A stretch of 64,000 nucleotides of DNA, taken from the NCBI RefSeq assembly GCF_018199995.1, contig NZ_CP073578.1, positions 620,001 to 684,000 on the forward strand, given 5' to 3'. The DNA comes from Photobacterium sp. GJ3. GTDB taxonomy: Bacteria; Pseudomonadota; Gammaproteobacteria; Enterobacterales; Vibrionaceae. Both the position numbers and the translations under genes were made by a program. The notes below the pieces were generated by a model. It was not told the DNA's origin. It saw nothing but the letters and a program-made list of their open reading frames with translations, and searched no databases. This document shows positions 19,136 through 30,632 of the stretch, piece after piece. Each line of letters starts with the position of its first letter. Position 1 is the stretch's first letter.

Positions 19136-19765
19136 TTAATCTTTCGAAGAACCAGCCGGATCCGGCTGAATCAACCTTGCCTGATTTTCCTGCCAGTACA
19201 TCCGGCTTGCCGCCATCAATCTCGGGTACAGAATCAGGAAACTCTCCTCCAGTGCAGCGTAATGTGTCGTCAGAAACTGCGGGCACTCAGACAGTGCATG
19301 CAGTTTGGGACGTCTGGCGGCCATCCGCGCCAACGCATGATGAATACTTTCAGCCCGGCGGTACTCCAGCAACCACGCTTGTTCCCACATTCGCGTGGTC
19401 ATTTGCTGGTACGTCTCTGGTACGGGTTCGGCAAAACCTTCGATTTCCGCTCTGGCCAGTGCAACAAATGCGGTGAGCGGTAACGTATGAAATGCAGTCC
19501 AGTGTCGTGCCAGATAATGGTCCCAGATCATATCCAGAGCAATGCCGCTGACCCGGCGGATCGCGGGCGGAAACGCCTGACGCCAGGCCCGGACTTCGGG
19601 CTGGCTGTCAATAAAGCCGTCGACAAAGCGATGCAGCCGGATCCCCGCAGCCACTTCTGGCGAGTATTGCCTGTATGGGTCACCACGGACAAAATCAGCC
19701 AGCAGGTTGCCGGTCAGATGGCTCTGGCAATGATCGGCCAGATGCAGATGTGCAAGGAAATTCAT
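19136..19765 (-). CDS. acpH: Acyl carrier protein phosphodiesterase
   Basis: 209 residues (E. coli AcpH has 193). It removes 4'-phosphopantetheine from holo-ACP. The N-terminus MNFLAHLHLADHCQSHLTGNLLADFVRGD is diagnostic, with conserved His and Asp residues of an HD-like metal site; GIRLHRFVDGFIDSQPEV and IALDMIWDHYLARHW follow. It is a single-gene unit facing aceA. The C-terminal 10-15 residues run further than in E. coli and look non-conserved. Confidence 0.93.
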   Translation of the reverse strand: MNFLAHLHLADHCQSHLTGNLLADFVRGDPYRQYSPEVAAGIRLHRFVDGFIDSQPEVRAWRQAFPPAIRRVSGIALDMIWDHYLARHWTAFHTLPLTAFVALARAEIEGFAEPVPETYQQMTTRMWEQAWLLEYRRAESIHHALARMAARRPKLHALSECPQFLTTHYAALEESFLILYPRLMAASRMYWQENQARLIQPDPAGSSKD

Positions 19766-20060
19766 GTGCTGTACTTGTGAAAGAAGTCATCGTCTGGCCC
19801 CAGTTCTTCAGGACGCATACCAACACTGTAACAGGGAAATGGATGGGCTGTGCAATCGGAGTGCCAGAAATTGAAACGCCCTAAGAGTGTTTCCCGGTTG
19901 ACAGAAAGTCTGTGCCATGGTGTCCAACTTTTTAGAAAATCTGTCTCGAATCGGAAGAAATGGTCACTTCAGGGGTCAATATCACAAAGCGGCTGGTAGT
20001 TTTTTATACAATAAAAAGAGATGTCGCAGTCATTTTATGTTCAGACAAGGTGAAGGTGTA

Positions 20061-21176
20061 ATGCGAATCTCAAAAGCGATGAAGGTTTCTACAGGGGTGG
20101 CACTGGTCATTTCTGTACTCAGTTGTTCTGTTTTTGCGCAGCAAAATTCTTCACAAGATGAAGTCTCTGCGGTGGCGAAAATCATTGGCGGAACACCAGC
20201 CGAGCAGAATGCATTACCCTGGCAGGCTTTAATTTATATTGATTATGGCCGGGATGGGCAGGATATCTTTCAATGTGGCGGGGTGATCATCGATGCGATG
20301 ACCGTCCTGACTGCGGCACATTGCATGGAACAGAACCAAGTTGTTGCCATGCCTTTTGAAATATTAGTCTGGGGAGGTATTACTGCGACCAGCAGTGCCC
20401 GGCAGAGCAATGCCTATACAGTGGCCAGTGTGACCATTCATCCTGATTTTGACGCTGATACCTTCGCCAATGATATTGCGTTGCTGCGATTGAATTCTGC
20501 ACTCACCGGTGATGTACAGCCGATTCAGATTGCCACGATCAGTGAGCAGTTTGAGGCCGATCTGACTTTCGACAATACCTATACCCAAGGGGGTGTCAAT
20601 CCGGAAAATCTGCTGGTTTCCGGCTGGGGCCTGACGTCTACTGAGCCTGATGCCATAGTCTCTGATACGTTACAGCAGGTACTGCTGTCTGGGGTGCCGG
20701 ATGAGGTGTGTGATCGGGTCTGGAGTAATATTAATCTCGGGAACCGGGACCAGGTTATTTGCGCGATCTCTCCGTCACCGGCGGTTGAGCGGGACAGTTG
20801 CCAGGGGGATTCCGGCGGACCCCTGGTATGGCAAAACCCGCAGAATGAGGGTGATCCGGACTTCGGACTCCGGCTGGTCGGGCTGGTGAGTTTTGGGGCT
20901 CAGTGTGCCTCCGATGTGCCGGCAGTGTATACGGAAGTGTCGCATTACCGGACCTGGATTGGCTCTGTCGCGGGTGTCGGGCTGGATTTTGACCCCGATC
21001 CGGTTTACATCACCGATCCATTTGAACGGGCCAACATGAATCCAGAATCGTCTTTTCAAGATGCAGAAACACCCGTTCAATCAGGACTGTCCCGTTCTGA
21101 CAGCGGTGGTGGCAGTCTGGCGCCTGGCGGACTGTTGGGATTACTCTCCCTGTTGTACTGGCGCAGGAAAAAGTAA
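20061..21176 (+). CDS. Secreted trypsin-like serine protease with GlyGly-CTERM tail (copy 1)
   Basis: 371 residues from the ATG at 20061 (AAGGTG upstream). A signal peptide ends near VFAQQ (residues 22-28). A short propeptide leads to the activation site IIGG at 41-44. The chymotrypsin-fold triad is His87 (TAAHC), Asp138 (NDIALL) and Ser251 (GDSGGP). Asp245, six residues before Ser251, predicts cleavage after Arg/Lys. After the protease domain (about 41-325) a linker leads to SGGGSLAPGG, a hydrophobic stretch and WRRKK. This is a GlyGly-CTERM signal, recognised by rhombosortase after type II secretion, as in the V. cholerae Ves proteases. A paralogue follows. Confidence 0.9.
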   Translation: MRISKAMKVSTGVALVISVLSCSVFAQQNSSQDEVSAVAKIIGGTPAEQNALPWQALIYIDYGRDGQDIFQCGGVIIDAMTVLTAAHCMEQNQVVAMPFEILVWGGITATSSARQSNAYTVASVTIHPDFDADTFANDIALLRLNSALTGDVQPIQIATISEQFEADLTFDNTYTQGGVNPENLLVSGWGLTSTEPDAIVSDTLQQVLLSGVPDEVCDRVWSNINLGNRDQVICAISPSPAVERDSCQGDSGGPLVWQNPQNEGDPDFGLRLVGLVSFGAQCASDVPAVYTEVSHYRTWIGSVAGVGLDFDPDPVYITDPFERANMNPESSFQDAETPVQSGLSRSDSGGGSLAPGGLLGLLSLLYWRRKK

Positions 21177-21241
21177 GCGGCAGTCAGCCTTTTGGCGTCT
21201 GAATGAGCGGCGCGAATTGTGCAGGAAAGCTGACACGATGG

Positions 21242-21271
21242 ACGGGTCTCACCTGTGGTGCAGGCCCGTTT
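21242..21271 (+). terminator. Hairpin between the two protease genes
   Basis: ACGGGTCT pairs with AGGCCCGT and an inner CACC/GGTG extends it to a 12-bp stem with one bulge; only TTT follows. Probably a terminator or partial terminator, so the second protease gene may have its own promoter. Confidence 0.5.
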
Positions 21272-21364
21272 CGCAATTCTAACCCAGAATATCATTTATG
21301 TAACAATTGACGATTTTTATCGGGCCTTATACTTAACCCACTGTAGTTCATGAGGGTAGTAGTG

Positions 21365-22474
21365 ATGAAGGCCCCCATCGATAAGTGCCTGTTATTCCTT
21401 CTATTATGTGTTTTTCATGTTTCTCCTGTTTTTGCTGAGACTGAGCCGCCGCCCATGGGGAACACGGAAAATCCACCTGAAGCCAGAATCATTGGCGGTA
21501 TCTCCGCCATGCCGGGGGAAGTGCCCTGGCAGGCGTTCATCAGTATCGATTTCTCCAGCAACGGGACAGAAGCCTATCAGTGTGGGGGCGTGGTGGTTGA
21601 TGCCAGAACTGTCCTGACAGCTGCCCATTGCATCATCAATGCCGGGCGAAGAGCGACACCTGAGCATGTCCGGGTCTGGGCCGGTATTACTTCACTGCTT
21701 GGGGCAACCAGTCGCAGCGTCACGCCCGTGAGCGCCATTACGGTCCATCCGGCTTATAACAGCAGTAATTTCAATCATGACATTGCCATATTGCAATTGG
21801 CGATGGATCTGCCCGAAGCGGCAATCCCTATCCAGATTGCGTCTGTAGCCACACAACAGCGAGCAGATAATGCGTTTGCCAATACCTGGGTGGTGAATGG
21901 TGATCGACCGGGAAACCTGCTGGTGACAGGGTGGGGCAGTACAACGCCAAATCCGGACGCACCCGGGGCAACGCAACTTCAGCAAACCTTGTTATCCGGT
22001 GTGCCGGACAGGAACTGCGACATGCTGTGGGGCAGTTCGGTGAATCCGCAGGTGTACCGTATTTTTGTGTGTGCTTCTCCCCCTTCTCCCCGGTTGTCGC
22101 GGGACAGTTGTTATGGTGATTCCGGCGGGCCGCTGGTTTGGCAGGATCCGCAGGCGAGCAGTGATCCGGACTTCGGCCTGCGTCTGGTCGGGCTGGTGAG
22201 CTTCGGCGAAGGATGTGCCGGAAACCTGCCGGGCGTCTATACACAAGTGTCAACCTATCTGGATTGGATTGCCGCGGTAGTGGGCAGCGGTTTTGTCGCA
22301 ACCCCGGCTTCCGTTTTTGCCATGAATCCTTTTTTGAAAGATTACAGTCAGGCCGGGCTGGAGAACTTTAATGTTCAGAGCAGTGGCGGCGGCGGAGATG
22401 ACAGTGGTGGTGGTCTGTCGTTGTTGATTTTACTGGCCCTGACTGGGCTGGCCATCCTGCGAACCCGACGCTGA
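21365..22474 (+). CDS. Secreted trypsin-like serine protease with GlyGly-CTERM tail (copy 2)
   Basis: 369 residues from the ATG at 21365; an in-frame ATG at 21350 is possible. It parallels the upstream gene: signal peptide to about VFAETE, activation site RIIGG (41-45), His88 (TAAHC), Asp139 (NHDIAIL), Ser253 (GDSGGP) and Asp247 in the specificity pocket. Long shared stretches such as DPDFGLRLVGLVSFG show a tandem duplication. The tail is SSGGGGDDSGGG, a hydrophobic helix and RTRR, again GlyGly-CTERM. The RIIGG site could itself be cut by a trypsin-like partner, so mutual activation is possible but inferred. Confidence 0.9.
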   Translation: MKAPIDKCLLFLLLCVFHVSPVFAETEPPPMGNTENPPEARIIGGISAMPGEVPWQAFISIDFSSNGTEAYQCGGVVVDARTVLTAAHCIINAGRRATPEHVRVWAGITSLLGATSRSVTPVSAITVHPAYNSSNFNHDIAILQLAMDLPEAAIPIQIASVATQQRADNAFANTWVVNGDRPGNLLVTGWGSTTPNPDAPGATQLQQTLLSGVPDRNCDMLWGSSVNPQVYRIFVCASPPSPRLSRDSCYGDSGGPLVWQDPQASSDPDFGLRLVGLVSFGEGCAGNLPGVYTQVSTYLDWIAAVVGSGFVATPASVFAMNPFLKDYSQAGLENFNVQSSGGGGDDSGGGLSLLILLALTGLAILRTRR

Positions 22475-22568
22475 CAACTGAGCAAAGTATTTCATCCCAT
22501 TTCTGCGGGCTTGATCTTGCAGTAAGGCAGCCTATACTAGCTGCCTGCTGTAAGTTAGGGCCCAAAAA

Positions 22569-23624
22569 ATGCAAGTTTCAGATTTTCACTTTGACCTTCC
22601 CGATGAATTGATCGCGCGATATCCGCAACCTGAGCGGTCTGCGAGCCGTTTACTGCAATTAGACGGCAATAGCGGTGAGATTGCGCATCAATCGTTTAAA
22701 AATGTGTTGGATCTGGTTCAGCCAGGTGACTTGCTAGTGTTTAACAACACGCGAGTGATTCCGGCACGTCTGTTCGGCCGTAAGGCAAGTGGCGGTAAGC
22801 TGGAAGTTCTGGTTGAGCGGCTGCTGGATGATCAAAGCATTCTGGCACATGTTCGTGCTTCAAAGGCACCGAAGCCGGGTACACAACTGCTGCTGGGCGA
22901 AAACGATGAATTCGAAGCCGAAATGGTTGCCCGCCATGACGCTCTGTTTGAAATTCGATTCAACAGCGAGCTGACCGTACTGGACATTCTGGAACAGGTC
23001 GGCCATATGCCATTGCCGCCTTATATCGACCGCCCGGACGAAGATGCAGACAAAGAGCGTTATCAGACCGTCTATAACGCTAAGCCAGGTGCGGTTGCAG
23101 CACCGACGGCTGGACTTCATTTTGATGATCAGCTGCTGGCAGACATCAAAGCCAAAGGCGTTGAATTTGCTTTTGTGACCCTGCATGTTGGTGCGGGAAC
23201 ATTCCAGCCGGTTCGCGTTGATAACATTCATGACCATCACATGCATGCGGAATACGTAGAAGTACCGCAGGAGGTTGTCGATGCGATTCAGGCAACCCGT
23301 GCTCGGGGCGGTCGCGTGATTGCAGTGGGCACTACTTCAGTTCGTTCACTGGAAAGTGCAGCACAGGATGCCCTGAAAAACGGCACTGAACTGGTCCCGT
23401 TCTTTGGCGACACCGACATTTTCATTTTCCCGGGCTACGAATTCCAGTTGGTGGACGTATTGATTACGAACTTCCATCTGCCGGAATCAACACTGATCAT
23501 GCTGGTCAGTGCTTTTGCGGGATATGAGCACACCATGAATGCTTATCGTCAGGCGGTTGCAGAGCAGTACCGCTTCTTCAGTTATGGGGATTCCATGCTG
23601 ATCACGCGGCGGCAGGCTGAATAA
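22569..23624 (+). CDS. queA: S-adenosylmethionine:tRNA ribosyltransferase-isomerase
   Basis: 351 residues (E. coli QueA is 356). It transfers and rearranges the ribosyl part of SAM onto preQ1 in tRNA, forming epoxyqueuosine. Family segments are [40 protein letters not shown], the AAPTAGLHF motif, [10 protein letters not shown] and [11 protein letters not shown]. It precedes tgt, its partner in the queuosine pathway, in the order conserved through gammaproteobacteria. Unusually for a tight queA-tgt pair, a clear terminator hairpin sits between them. Confidence 0.97.
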   Translation: MQVSDFHFDLPDELIARYPQPERSASRLLQLDGNSGEIAHQSFKNVLDLVQPGDLLVFNNTRVIPARLFGRKASGGKLEVLVERLLDDQSILAHVRASKAPKPGTQLLLGENDEFEAEMVARHDALFEIRFNSELTVLDILEQVGHMPLPPYIDRPDEDADKERYQTVYNAKPGAVAAPTAGLHFDDQLLADIKAKGVEFAFVTLHVGAGTFQPVRVDNIHDHHMHAEYVEVPQEVVDAIQATRARGGRVIAVGTTSVRSLESAAQDALKNGTELVPFFGDTDIFIFPGYEFQLVDVLITNFHLPESTLIMLVSAFAGYEHTMNAYRQAVAEQYRFFSYGDSMLITRRQAE

Positions 23625-23689
23625 AAAACCTTCGGTTAGCGACATGTTTTTGCTTTGTGGCAATCCGTGTCGAACTTTCCCCGAATCTG

Positions 23690-23718
23690 ACTGTCTGGCT
23701 TTCAGCCGGACAGTTTTC
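23690..23718 (+). terminator. Terminator between queA and tgt
   Basis: An 11-bp stem (ACTGTCTGGCT / AGCCGGACAGT, TTC loop, one G-T pair) followed by TTTTC. It lies 66 bp after the queA stop and about 100 bp before tgt, so tgt-yajC-secDF may start from their own promoter or receive read-through. Confidence 0.8.
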
Positions 23719-23767
23719 GATCTCATGGCAGATCACTGTTGCATCAGGCGAAGGGCCTTTTGCATAA

Positions 23768-24949
<1,182 letters not shown>

Positions 24950-24970
24950 CTATAACGAGGACGTGAATAA

Positions 24971-25306
24971 ATGAGTCTTTTTGTTTCTCAAGCACATGCT
25001 GCTGCTGAAGGTGCACCACAGGGTGGCGGCATGCAACTGTTCATCATGCTGGGCCTGTTTGCAGTCATTTTCTATTTCATGATCTACCGTCCGCAGGCGA
25101 AGCGGGTGAAAGAGCATAAAAACCTGATGTCTTCCATGGGCAAAGGGGATGAAGTGCTGACGAATGGTGGCCTGGTTGGCAAAATCACCAAAGTGTCTGA
25201 AGAAAATGACTACATTGTGATCGCACTGAATGACACCACTGAAGTGACAATCAAGAAAGATTTTGTTTCTGCGGTTCTGCCAAAGGGCACAATGAAATCT
25301 CTGTAA
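24971..25306 (+). CDS. yajC: Preprotein translocase subunit YajC
   Basis: 111 residues, typical for YajC (110). A single membrane helix (about residues 20-41, QLFIMLGLFAVIFYFMIY) is followed by RPQAKRVKEHKNLMSSMGKGDEVLTNGGLVGKI, the signature of the family. It binds SecDF in the holotranslocon. Start ATG 24971 behind AACGAGGA. It is an operon member between tgt and secD. Confidence 0.97.
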   Translation: MSLFVSQAHAAAEGAPQGGGMQLFIMLGLFAVIFYFMIYRPQAKRVKEHKNLMSSMGKGDEVLTNGGLVGKITKVSEENDYIVIALNDTTEVTIKKDFVSAVLPKGTMKSL

Positions 25307-25331
25307 TTTATGGCTTTGAAGGATCTTCTCA

Positions 25332-27176
25332 GTGTTAAACCGGTATCCCTTGTGGAAGAACCTGATGGTAGTGTTCGCACTGCTGATCGGTTTGCTTTAT
25401 GCACTTCCCAATGTGTACGGTGAAGATCCAGCGATCCAAATCTCCGGGGCGCGTGGCGCCTCGGTAGATATGTCAGCGCTGGATAAAGTCACCGCGCAAC
25501 TTAATCAAGATAATCTCTCCTACAAATCTATCGCATTCGAAAATGGGACTATTCTGGTCCGGTTCCAAGACACTGAGACGCAAATCAGTGCCCGCGATTT
25601 AATGAATCAATCTTTGGGTGATGACTACGTTGTTGCTCTCAACCTTGCCCCATCGACGCCCCAGTGGCTGGAAATGCTGGGGGCAACACCGATGAAACTT
25701 GGTCTTGACCTGCGTGGTGGTGTTCATTTCCTGATGGAAGTGGATATGGATGCGGCCATGGAAAAGCTGCTGACCCAACAGGAAGAGGCGTTCCGTACCG
25801 AGCTGCGTGAAGCCCGCATTCGCTACCGTTCGATTGATGTAAAAGAGAATGGTGTTGAAGTGCGCCTGCGTAATGAAGAGCAGGTTCAGCAGGCAAGACG
25901 TGAACTGTCCAAGTTACATCAGGATATGCTGTTCAGCGAAGGCAGCGGTTTCGCATTGAATGCACAATTTACCGAAGGCCGTTTGCAGGAAATCCGCAAT
26001 TACGCCGTTGCTCAGAACATTACGATTCTGCGTAACCGGGTGAATGAACTGGGTGTTGCCGAGCCGCTGGTTCAGCGTCAGGGTGCGAACCGTATTGTTG
26101 TTGAATTACCGGGTGTTCAGGATACTGCTCGTGCGAAAGAGATTCTGGGAGCGACTGCGACCCTGGAATTCCGTGAAGTAGACACCGGGGTCGATTTGGC
26201 TGCGGCTGCGTCAGGACGCGTACCGCCAGGCAGCGAAGTGAAAACCTCGCGTGAAGGCAACCCGGTTGTCCTGAAAAAACGCGTGATTCTTGAAGGTGCA
26301 CACATCACAGACTCCACTTCCGGAAGTGATGAATATGGCCGTCCTCAGGTCAGCATCAAGCTGGACAGCGAAGGTGGCAGTAAAATGACCGCTTTCTCAC
26401 GGAGTAACGTGGGTAAGCTGATGGCCACGCTGTTTATCGAATATAAAGACAGCGGCAAGCGCACTCCGGAAGGTAAAGTGATTCTGGAGAAACATGAAGA
26501 AGTGATCAACCAGGCCACGATTCAGACGGTGCTGGGACGTGACTTCCGGATTACGGGAATTGATACCCCGGCTGAAGCGCAAAATCTGTCTCTGCTGCTC
26601 CGTGCCGGTGCACTGATCGCCCCAATCTCAATTGTTGAAGAACGGACGATTGGTCCATCAATGGGACAGCAAAACATCGACATGGGAATCCAGGCTTGTA
26701 TTTGGGGCATGGTCGCGGTGATGTTGTTCACCCTGATGTACTACCGCAAGTTCGGTCTGATCGCCAATCTGGCACTGGCGATGAACCTGGTTCTGATCAT
26801 TGGTGTGATGTCGATGATTCCGGGGGCGACGATGACGTTGCCGGGGATCGCCGGTATTGTTCTGACCGTCGGTATGGCGGTGGATGCCAACGTCTTGATC
26901 TTCGAGCGGATTCGTGAAGAGCTGCGCGAAGGACGGAGTCCGCAACAGGCGATTCAGCAAGGTTACGCGAATGCCTTCAGTACGATTGCAGATGCCAACA
27001 TTACCACGTTAATCACCGCGATCATCCTGTTTGCGGTGGGAACCGGGGCAATCAAAGGCTTCGCAGTCACCCTGTCTATCGGTATTCTGACGTCAATGTT
27101 TACGGCCATTATCGGGACCCGCATGCTGGTGAACCTGCTGTATGGCGGCAAACGTATCGATAAGTTGTCGATCTAA
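25332..27176 (+). CDS. secD: Protein translocase subunit SecD
   Basis: 614 residues (E. coli 615). With SecF it uses the proton or sodium gradient to pull proteins through SecYEG on the periplasmic side. A first helix (about 8-28) is followed by the large P1 periplasmic domain ([15 protein letters not shown] near residue 122). Then come five helices containing [22 protein letters not shown], the conserved TM4 Asp region. The start is GTG at 25332 with AAGGAT upstream. The family includes Na+- and H+-driven forms in Vibrio; I cannot tell which this is. Confidence 0.97.
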   Translation: MLNRYPLWKNLMVVFALLIGLLYALPNVYGEDPAIQISGARGASVDMSALDKVTAQLNQDNLSYKSIAFENGTILVRFQDTETQISARDLMNQSLGDDYVVALNLAPSTPQWLEMLGATPMKLGLDLRGGVHFLMEVDMDAAMEKLLTQQEEAFRTELREARIRYRSIDVKENGVEVRLRNEEQVQQARRELSKLHQDMLFSEGSGFALNAQFTEGRLQEIRNYAVAQNITILRNRVNELGVAEPLVQRQGANRIVVELPGVQDTARAKEILGATATLEFREVDTGVDLAAAASGRVPPGSEVKTSREGNPVVLKKRVILEGAHITDSTSGSDEYGRPQVSIKLDSEGGSKMTAFSRSNVGKLMATLFIEYKDSGKRTPEGKVILEKHEEVINQATIQTVLGRDFRITGIDTPAEAQNLSLLLRAGALIAPISIVEERTIGPSMGQQNIDMGIQACIWGMVAVMLFTLMYYRKFGLIANLALAMNLVLIIGVMSMIPGATMTLPGIAGIVLTVGMAVDANVLIFERIREELREGRSPQQAIQQGYANAFSTIADANITTLITAIILFAVGTGAIKGFAVTLSIGILTSMFTAIIGTRMLVNLLYGGKRIDKLSI

Positions 27177-27188
27177 GGAGACGCTGAC

Positions 27189-28136
27189 ATGTTTCAAATC
27201 TTGAAAGCGGATAAAGTGATCGACTTTATGCGTTGGTCAAAACTGGCCTTTGTGTTGTCTGCCGTCATGATCATTGCCTCGATTGGCGTGGTTGCGACCA
27301 AAGGTATGAACTGGGGGCTGGACTTTACCGGTGGTACGCTGATTGAAGTCGGCTTTGAGAATCCGGCTGATCTGGAGCAAATTCGTCAATCACTGGAAAC
27401 AGCTGGTTTTGGCGATGCGATCGTTCAGAACTTTGGCACGGCCCGTGATGTCATGGTGCGTTTGCAGCCGCGTGAAGGCGTTGCTGGCGAAACACTGGGT
27501 AATCAGGTGCTGGATGCCCTGCGCGATGGGACTCATCAGCAAGTGGAAATGCGACGGATCGAGTTTGTTGGCCCGAATGTTGGTGATGAACTGGCAGAAG
27601 CGGGCGGTATGGCGATTCTGGTCTCGTTGATTTGTATTTTGCTTTACGTTTCCATGCGCTTTGAATGGCGTTTGGCTGCGGGTGCTGTTCTGTCACTGGC
27701 GCACGATGTCATTATCACGATCGGCATCTTTTCTCTGCTGCAGATTGAAGTTGACCTGACCATTGTTGCAGCACTGCTGACTGTTGTCGGTTACTCACTC
27801 AACGATACCATCGTTGTGTTCGACCGGATTCGTGAAAACTTCCGGAAGATGCGTAAAGGTGGCCCGGCAGATATCATGAACAACTCCATCACACAAACAT
27901 TAAGCCGGACGCTGATCACGTCAGGAACAACCTTGTTTGTTGTGATTGCACTGTTCATGAAAGGCGGCACCATGATCCACGGTTTTGCAACCGCATTGCT
28001 GATTGGTATCACGGTCGGTACTTACTCCTCTATTTATGTGGCTTCTGCACTGGCGCTGAAATTGGGGATTACCCGTGAGCACTTGATGCCACCAAAAGTT
28101 GAGAAGGAAGGCGAAGAATTTGATGCGATACCTTAA
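27189..28136 (+). CDS. secF: Protein translocase subunit SecF
   Basis: 315 residues (E. coli 323). Partner of SecD. The N-terminal helix is followed by NWGLDFTGGTLIEVGF, the P4 periplasmic domain and five further helices with VVGYSLNDTIVVFDRIRENFRK, the SecF counterpart of the SecD transmembrane motif. It starts 12 bp after secD with AAGGAGA as ribosome site. A bidirectional terminator follows. Confidence 0.97.
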   Translation: MFQILKADKVIDFMRWSKLAFVLSAVMIIASIGVVATKGMNWGLDFTGGTLIEVGFENPADLEQIRQSLETAGFGDAIVQNFGTARDVMVRLQPREGVAGETLGNQVLDALRDGTHQQVEMRRIEFVGPNVGDELAEAGGMAILVSLICILLYVSMRFEWRLAAGAVLSLAHDVIITIGIFSLLQIEVDLTIVAALLTVVGYSLNDTIVVFDRIRENFRKMRKGGPADIMNNSITQTLSRTLITSGTTLFVVIALFMKGGTMIHGFATALLIGITVGTYSSIYVASALALKLGITREHLMPPKVEKEGEEFDAIP

Positions 28137-28183
28137 GGCAGTTATCTGGTGGTCAGCTCGATGACCACTGTTCTTCAGTCGAA

Positions 28184-28214
28184 AAAAAGCCCCGGCCATT
28201 AACCGGGGCTTTTT
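28184..28214. terminator. Bidirectional terminator between secF and suhB
   Basis: AAAAAGCCCCGG / CCGGGGCTTTTT, a 12-bp perfect stem with a 7-base loop. It carries a T-run on both strands and serves both converging genes. Confidence 0.92.
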
Positions 28215-28248
28215 CAGTTCTGAGCTCCCTGTTCGGGATCAGTCAGAC

Positions 28249-29049
28249 TTATTTCTTCAGCGCTTCACTGCCGTGTTCACGGATCTTGGACAGAATCGGT
28301 TTCACAACACGAACGTTACCTGCCACGATGTTACCGGACACCAGGTAGTTTGTATTACCAGTGAAGTCAGTACAAATTGCGCCTGCTTCACGTGCAATCA
28401 GTTCACCTGCAGCCATTTCCCATGGCTTTTGGCCCAGTTTGAAAACGCCGTCAACACGACCAGCTGCCAGATAACACAGATCCAGCGCAGTCGAACCGGA
28501 CTGACGCATATCATCACATTCAATGAACATGGCGTGTTGAATTTTTGAATAGCTTTCAGCGTGTTGTTTTGCCGCAAAAGGCAGGCCAGTTGCCAGAATG
28601 GTACCGGTCAGGTCACGTGGCTGAGAGGCACGGATACGCTGGTTGTTCAGCTGAGCGCCAGAACCACGGGTTGCAGTGAACAGTTCGTTACGGGAAGGAT
28701 CGTAAACAGCAGCAACTTCGGTGCGGCCACGCATGCGCAGGGCAACAGAAATTGCAAAGTGCGGCAAGCCGCGAACGAAGTTATTGGTGCCATCCACCGG
28801 GTCGATGATCCATTGGCATTCTTTGTCACGGCCTTCCTTTGTGCCAGACTCAGCACCCACGATACAGTGCTCAGGATAGGATTTCAGAATCGTGTCGATG
28901 ATCATCGCTTCTGCTTCGTGATCGATATTGGTGACAACATCGTTGCCTTTTTTACTGACTTCAATGCCTTGTGGTTTTTCTAAAGACTTAGCGACATGGT
29001 CACCGGCTTTACGTACAGCACGGATCGCGATATTGAGCATCGGATGCAT
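28249..29049 (-). CDS. suhB: Inositol-1-monophosphatase / rRNA maturation factor SuhB
   Basis: 266 residues (E. coli 267). The metal- and phosphate-binding motifs of the IMPase superfamily are present: VTNIDHEAE, ESGT, WIIDPVDGTNNFVRGLPHF and KPWEMAAGELIAREAGA. In E. coli SuhB also joins the rRNA antitermination complex. The start MHPMLNIAIRAVRKAG equals E. coli. It is divergent from trmJ, as in other gammaproteobacteria. Confidence 0.97.
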   Translation of the reverse strand: MHPMLNIAIRAVRKAGDHVAKSLEKPQGIEVSKKGNDVVTNIDHEAEAMIIDTILKSYPEHCIVGAESGTKEGRDKECQWIIDPVDGTNNFVRGLPHFAISVALRMRGRTEVAAVYDPSRNELFTATRGSGAQLNNQRIRASQPRDLTGTILATGLPFAAKQHAESYSKIQHAMFIECDDMRQSGSTALDLCYLAAGRVDGVFKLGQKPWEMAAGELIAREAGAICTDFTGNTNYLVSGNIVAGNVRVVKPILSKIREHGSEALKK

Positions 29050-29250
29050 AGGATCTTCCCAACGGATGTTAAAGAACTAAAAAGCGGCGGGGAGTATATC
29101 AGAGACTGTGCAAAAGGGAAGCGGTTATTTTTCGTACGAAACTGGCTGTGCAGATCTGTCCAATATCTCTCTAATAATGTTTTCCCCACTTTATGATTGG
29201 CTGTGCTAAAATCCCCCGGTTTTGGAATCAGAGTTGGAAAACACACCTTC

Positions 29251-29991
29251 ATGTTAGAGCAAATCCGCGTGGTGCTGGTGGGCACATCTCATTCAGGAAA
29301 TATTGGTTCAGCGGCACGCGCCATGAAAGTGATGGGATTAAGTCAGTTGGTGCTGGTTGAACCGGCCTGTGAAATTGACGGACAGGCAATCGCACTGGCT
29401 GCCGGTGCGGCAGATATCGTTGAAAACGCCAGAATTGTGAGCAGCCTGGACGAGGCGATAGCCGATTGCGGTCTGGTGATTGGCTCCAGTGCGCGCTCCC
29501 GCAGCCTGGAATGGCCGCAACTGAATCCGCGAGAGTGCGGTCTTCAATCGATTGAAGAAGCGCCTTCTCATCCGGTCGCGCTGTTGTTCGGACGTGAGCG
29601 GACCGGCCTGACCAACGAGGAGCTGCAAAAGTGCCACTGCCATGTGTATATTCCGGCAAACCCAGAGTATAGCTCGCTGAATCTTGCCATGGCGGTACAG
29701 ACAATCAGTTATGAAGTCCGGATGGCTTATCTGGCCAAAGAAGCACAGGCATTCCCTGCAGAAGAGACGTTGCCGGAATATCCGAGAACCATGGAACTGG
29801 AAAAGTTCTTTGACCATTTGCAGGAAGTCATGGCGCAGACCCAGTTTATCAGCAACCGTTCCGGCATGGTGATGCAAAAACTTCGCCGATTGTTTGTCCG
29901 GGCCAGACCGGAAGAACAGGAGCTGAATATTCTGCGTGGCATCCTGTCTTCAGTGCAAAAATCCCTCTCAGGACAGAAAAAACAGCCATAA
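29251..29991 (+). CDS. trmJ: tRNA (cytidine/uridine-32-2'-O)-methyltransferase
   Basis: 246 residues from the ATG at 29251, the same length as E. coli TrmJ; in-frame codons upstream are not needed. It is a SPOUT (trefoil-knot) methyltransferase for the 2'-O of position 32. Motifs are [37 protein letters not shown] and [20 protein letters not shown]. It lies upstream of iscR, the usual trmJ-isc neighbourhood, with the iscR promoter between. Confidence 0.96.
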   Translation: MLEQIRVVLVGTSHSGNIGSAARAMKVMGLSQLVLVEPACEIDGQAIALAAGAADIVENARIVSSLDEAIADCGLVIGSSARSRSLEWPQLNPRECGLQSIEEAPSHPVALLFGRERTGLTNEELQKCHCHVYIPANPEYSSLNLAMAVQTISYEVRMAYLAKEAQAFPAEETLPEYPRTMELEKFFDHLQEVMAQTQFISNRSGMVMQKLRRLFVRARPEEQELNILRGILSSVQKSLSGQKKQP

Positions 29992-30003
29992 ATGAACAAG
30001 ATA

Positions 30004-30053
30004 AAACCTGACTGTTTTACTCAGGTATATACTTGACCAAATTAGTCAGGTAT
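30004..30053 (+). promoter_or_regulatory. Two abutting type 1 IscR boxes controlling the isc operon
   Basis: Sites at 30004-30028 and 30029-30053 touch end to end. The second (ATACTTGAC...AGTCAGGTAT) matches the known consensus ATASYYGACTRWWWYAGTCRRSTAT at all but one position; the first matches at 23 of 25. [2Fe-2S]-IscR would bind both and repress iscRSUA when clusters are sufficient. A TTGACC -35 candidate lies inside the downstream site. Confidence 0.88.
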
Positions 30054-30094
30054 GCGACACTGCTGCCATAGATTGAAGTGGGTAGCGGTGTGTT

Positions 30095-30601
30095 ATGAGA
30101 TTGACATCAAAAGGACGGTATGCAGTCACAGCCATGTTAGATGTGGCACTGCATTCTCAGGAAGGTCCGGTGCCTCTGGCTGATATTTCAGAGCGCCAGG
30201 GGATATCACTGTCTTATCTTGAGCAATTATTTGCTCGCTTGCGCAAAGCCGGTTTGGTTGCGAGTGTTCGCGGACCTGGTGGCGGCTATCGCTTGGGTGA
30301 AGAAGCAGATCAGATTGCAGTGGGCACTGTCATTGCTGCTGTCGACGAATCTGTTGATGCAACGAAATGTCATGGGAAAGGCGATTGTCAGGGCGGCGTA
30401 CGCTGTCTGACCCATACCCTCTGGCATGATTTGAGCACCCGAATCAGTGACTTCCTGAACAATATTACGCTCGGTGAGCTGATGCAGGATAATGACGTTA
30501 TCGAAGTTTCGGATCGTCAGGACCAACGCCTTCAGAAATCGTCCTTTGGAAATAAAAATACACACGACAGCGCCACTATAGGTGTCGATGTTCGCTCCTA
30601 G
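30095..30601 (+). CDS. iscR: Iron-sulfur cluster-responsive regulator IscR
   Basis: 168 residues, Rrf2 family. A winged helix (1-65, [20 protein letters not shown]) recognises the boxes just upstream. Cluster ligands are Cys92, Cys98, Cys104 and His107 ([17 protein letters not shown]), the same positions as in E. coli. It represses the isc operon when it holds a [2Fe-2S] cluster. It is the first gene of iscRSUA-hscBA-fdx-iscX. Confidence 0.98.
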   Translation: MRLTSKGRYAVTAMLDVALHSQEGPVPLADISERQGISLSYLEQLFARLRKAGLVASVRGPGGGYRLGEEADQIAVGTVIAAVDESVDATKCHGKGDCQGGVRCLTHTLWHDLSTRISDFLNNITLGELMQDNDVIEVSDRQDQRLQKSSFGNKNTHDSATIGVDVRS

Positions 30602-30632
30602 CGCCCAGCGGCCCGTGTTTTTGGAGATGAAG

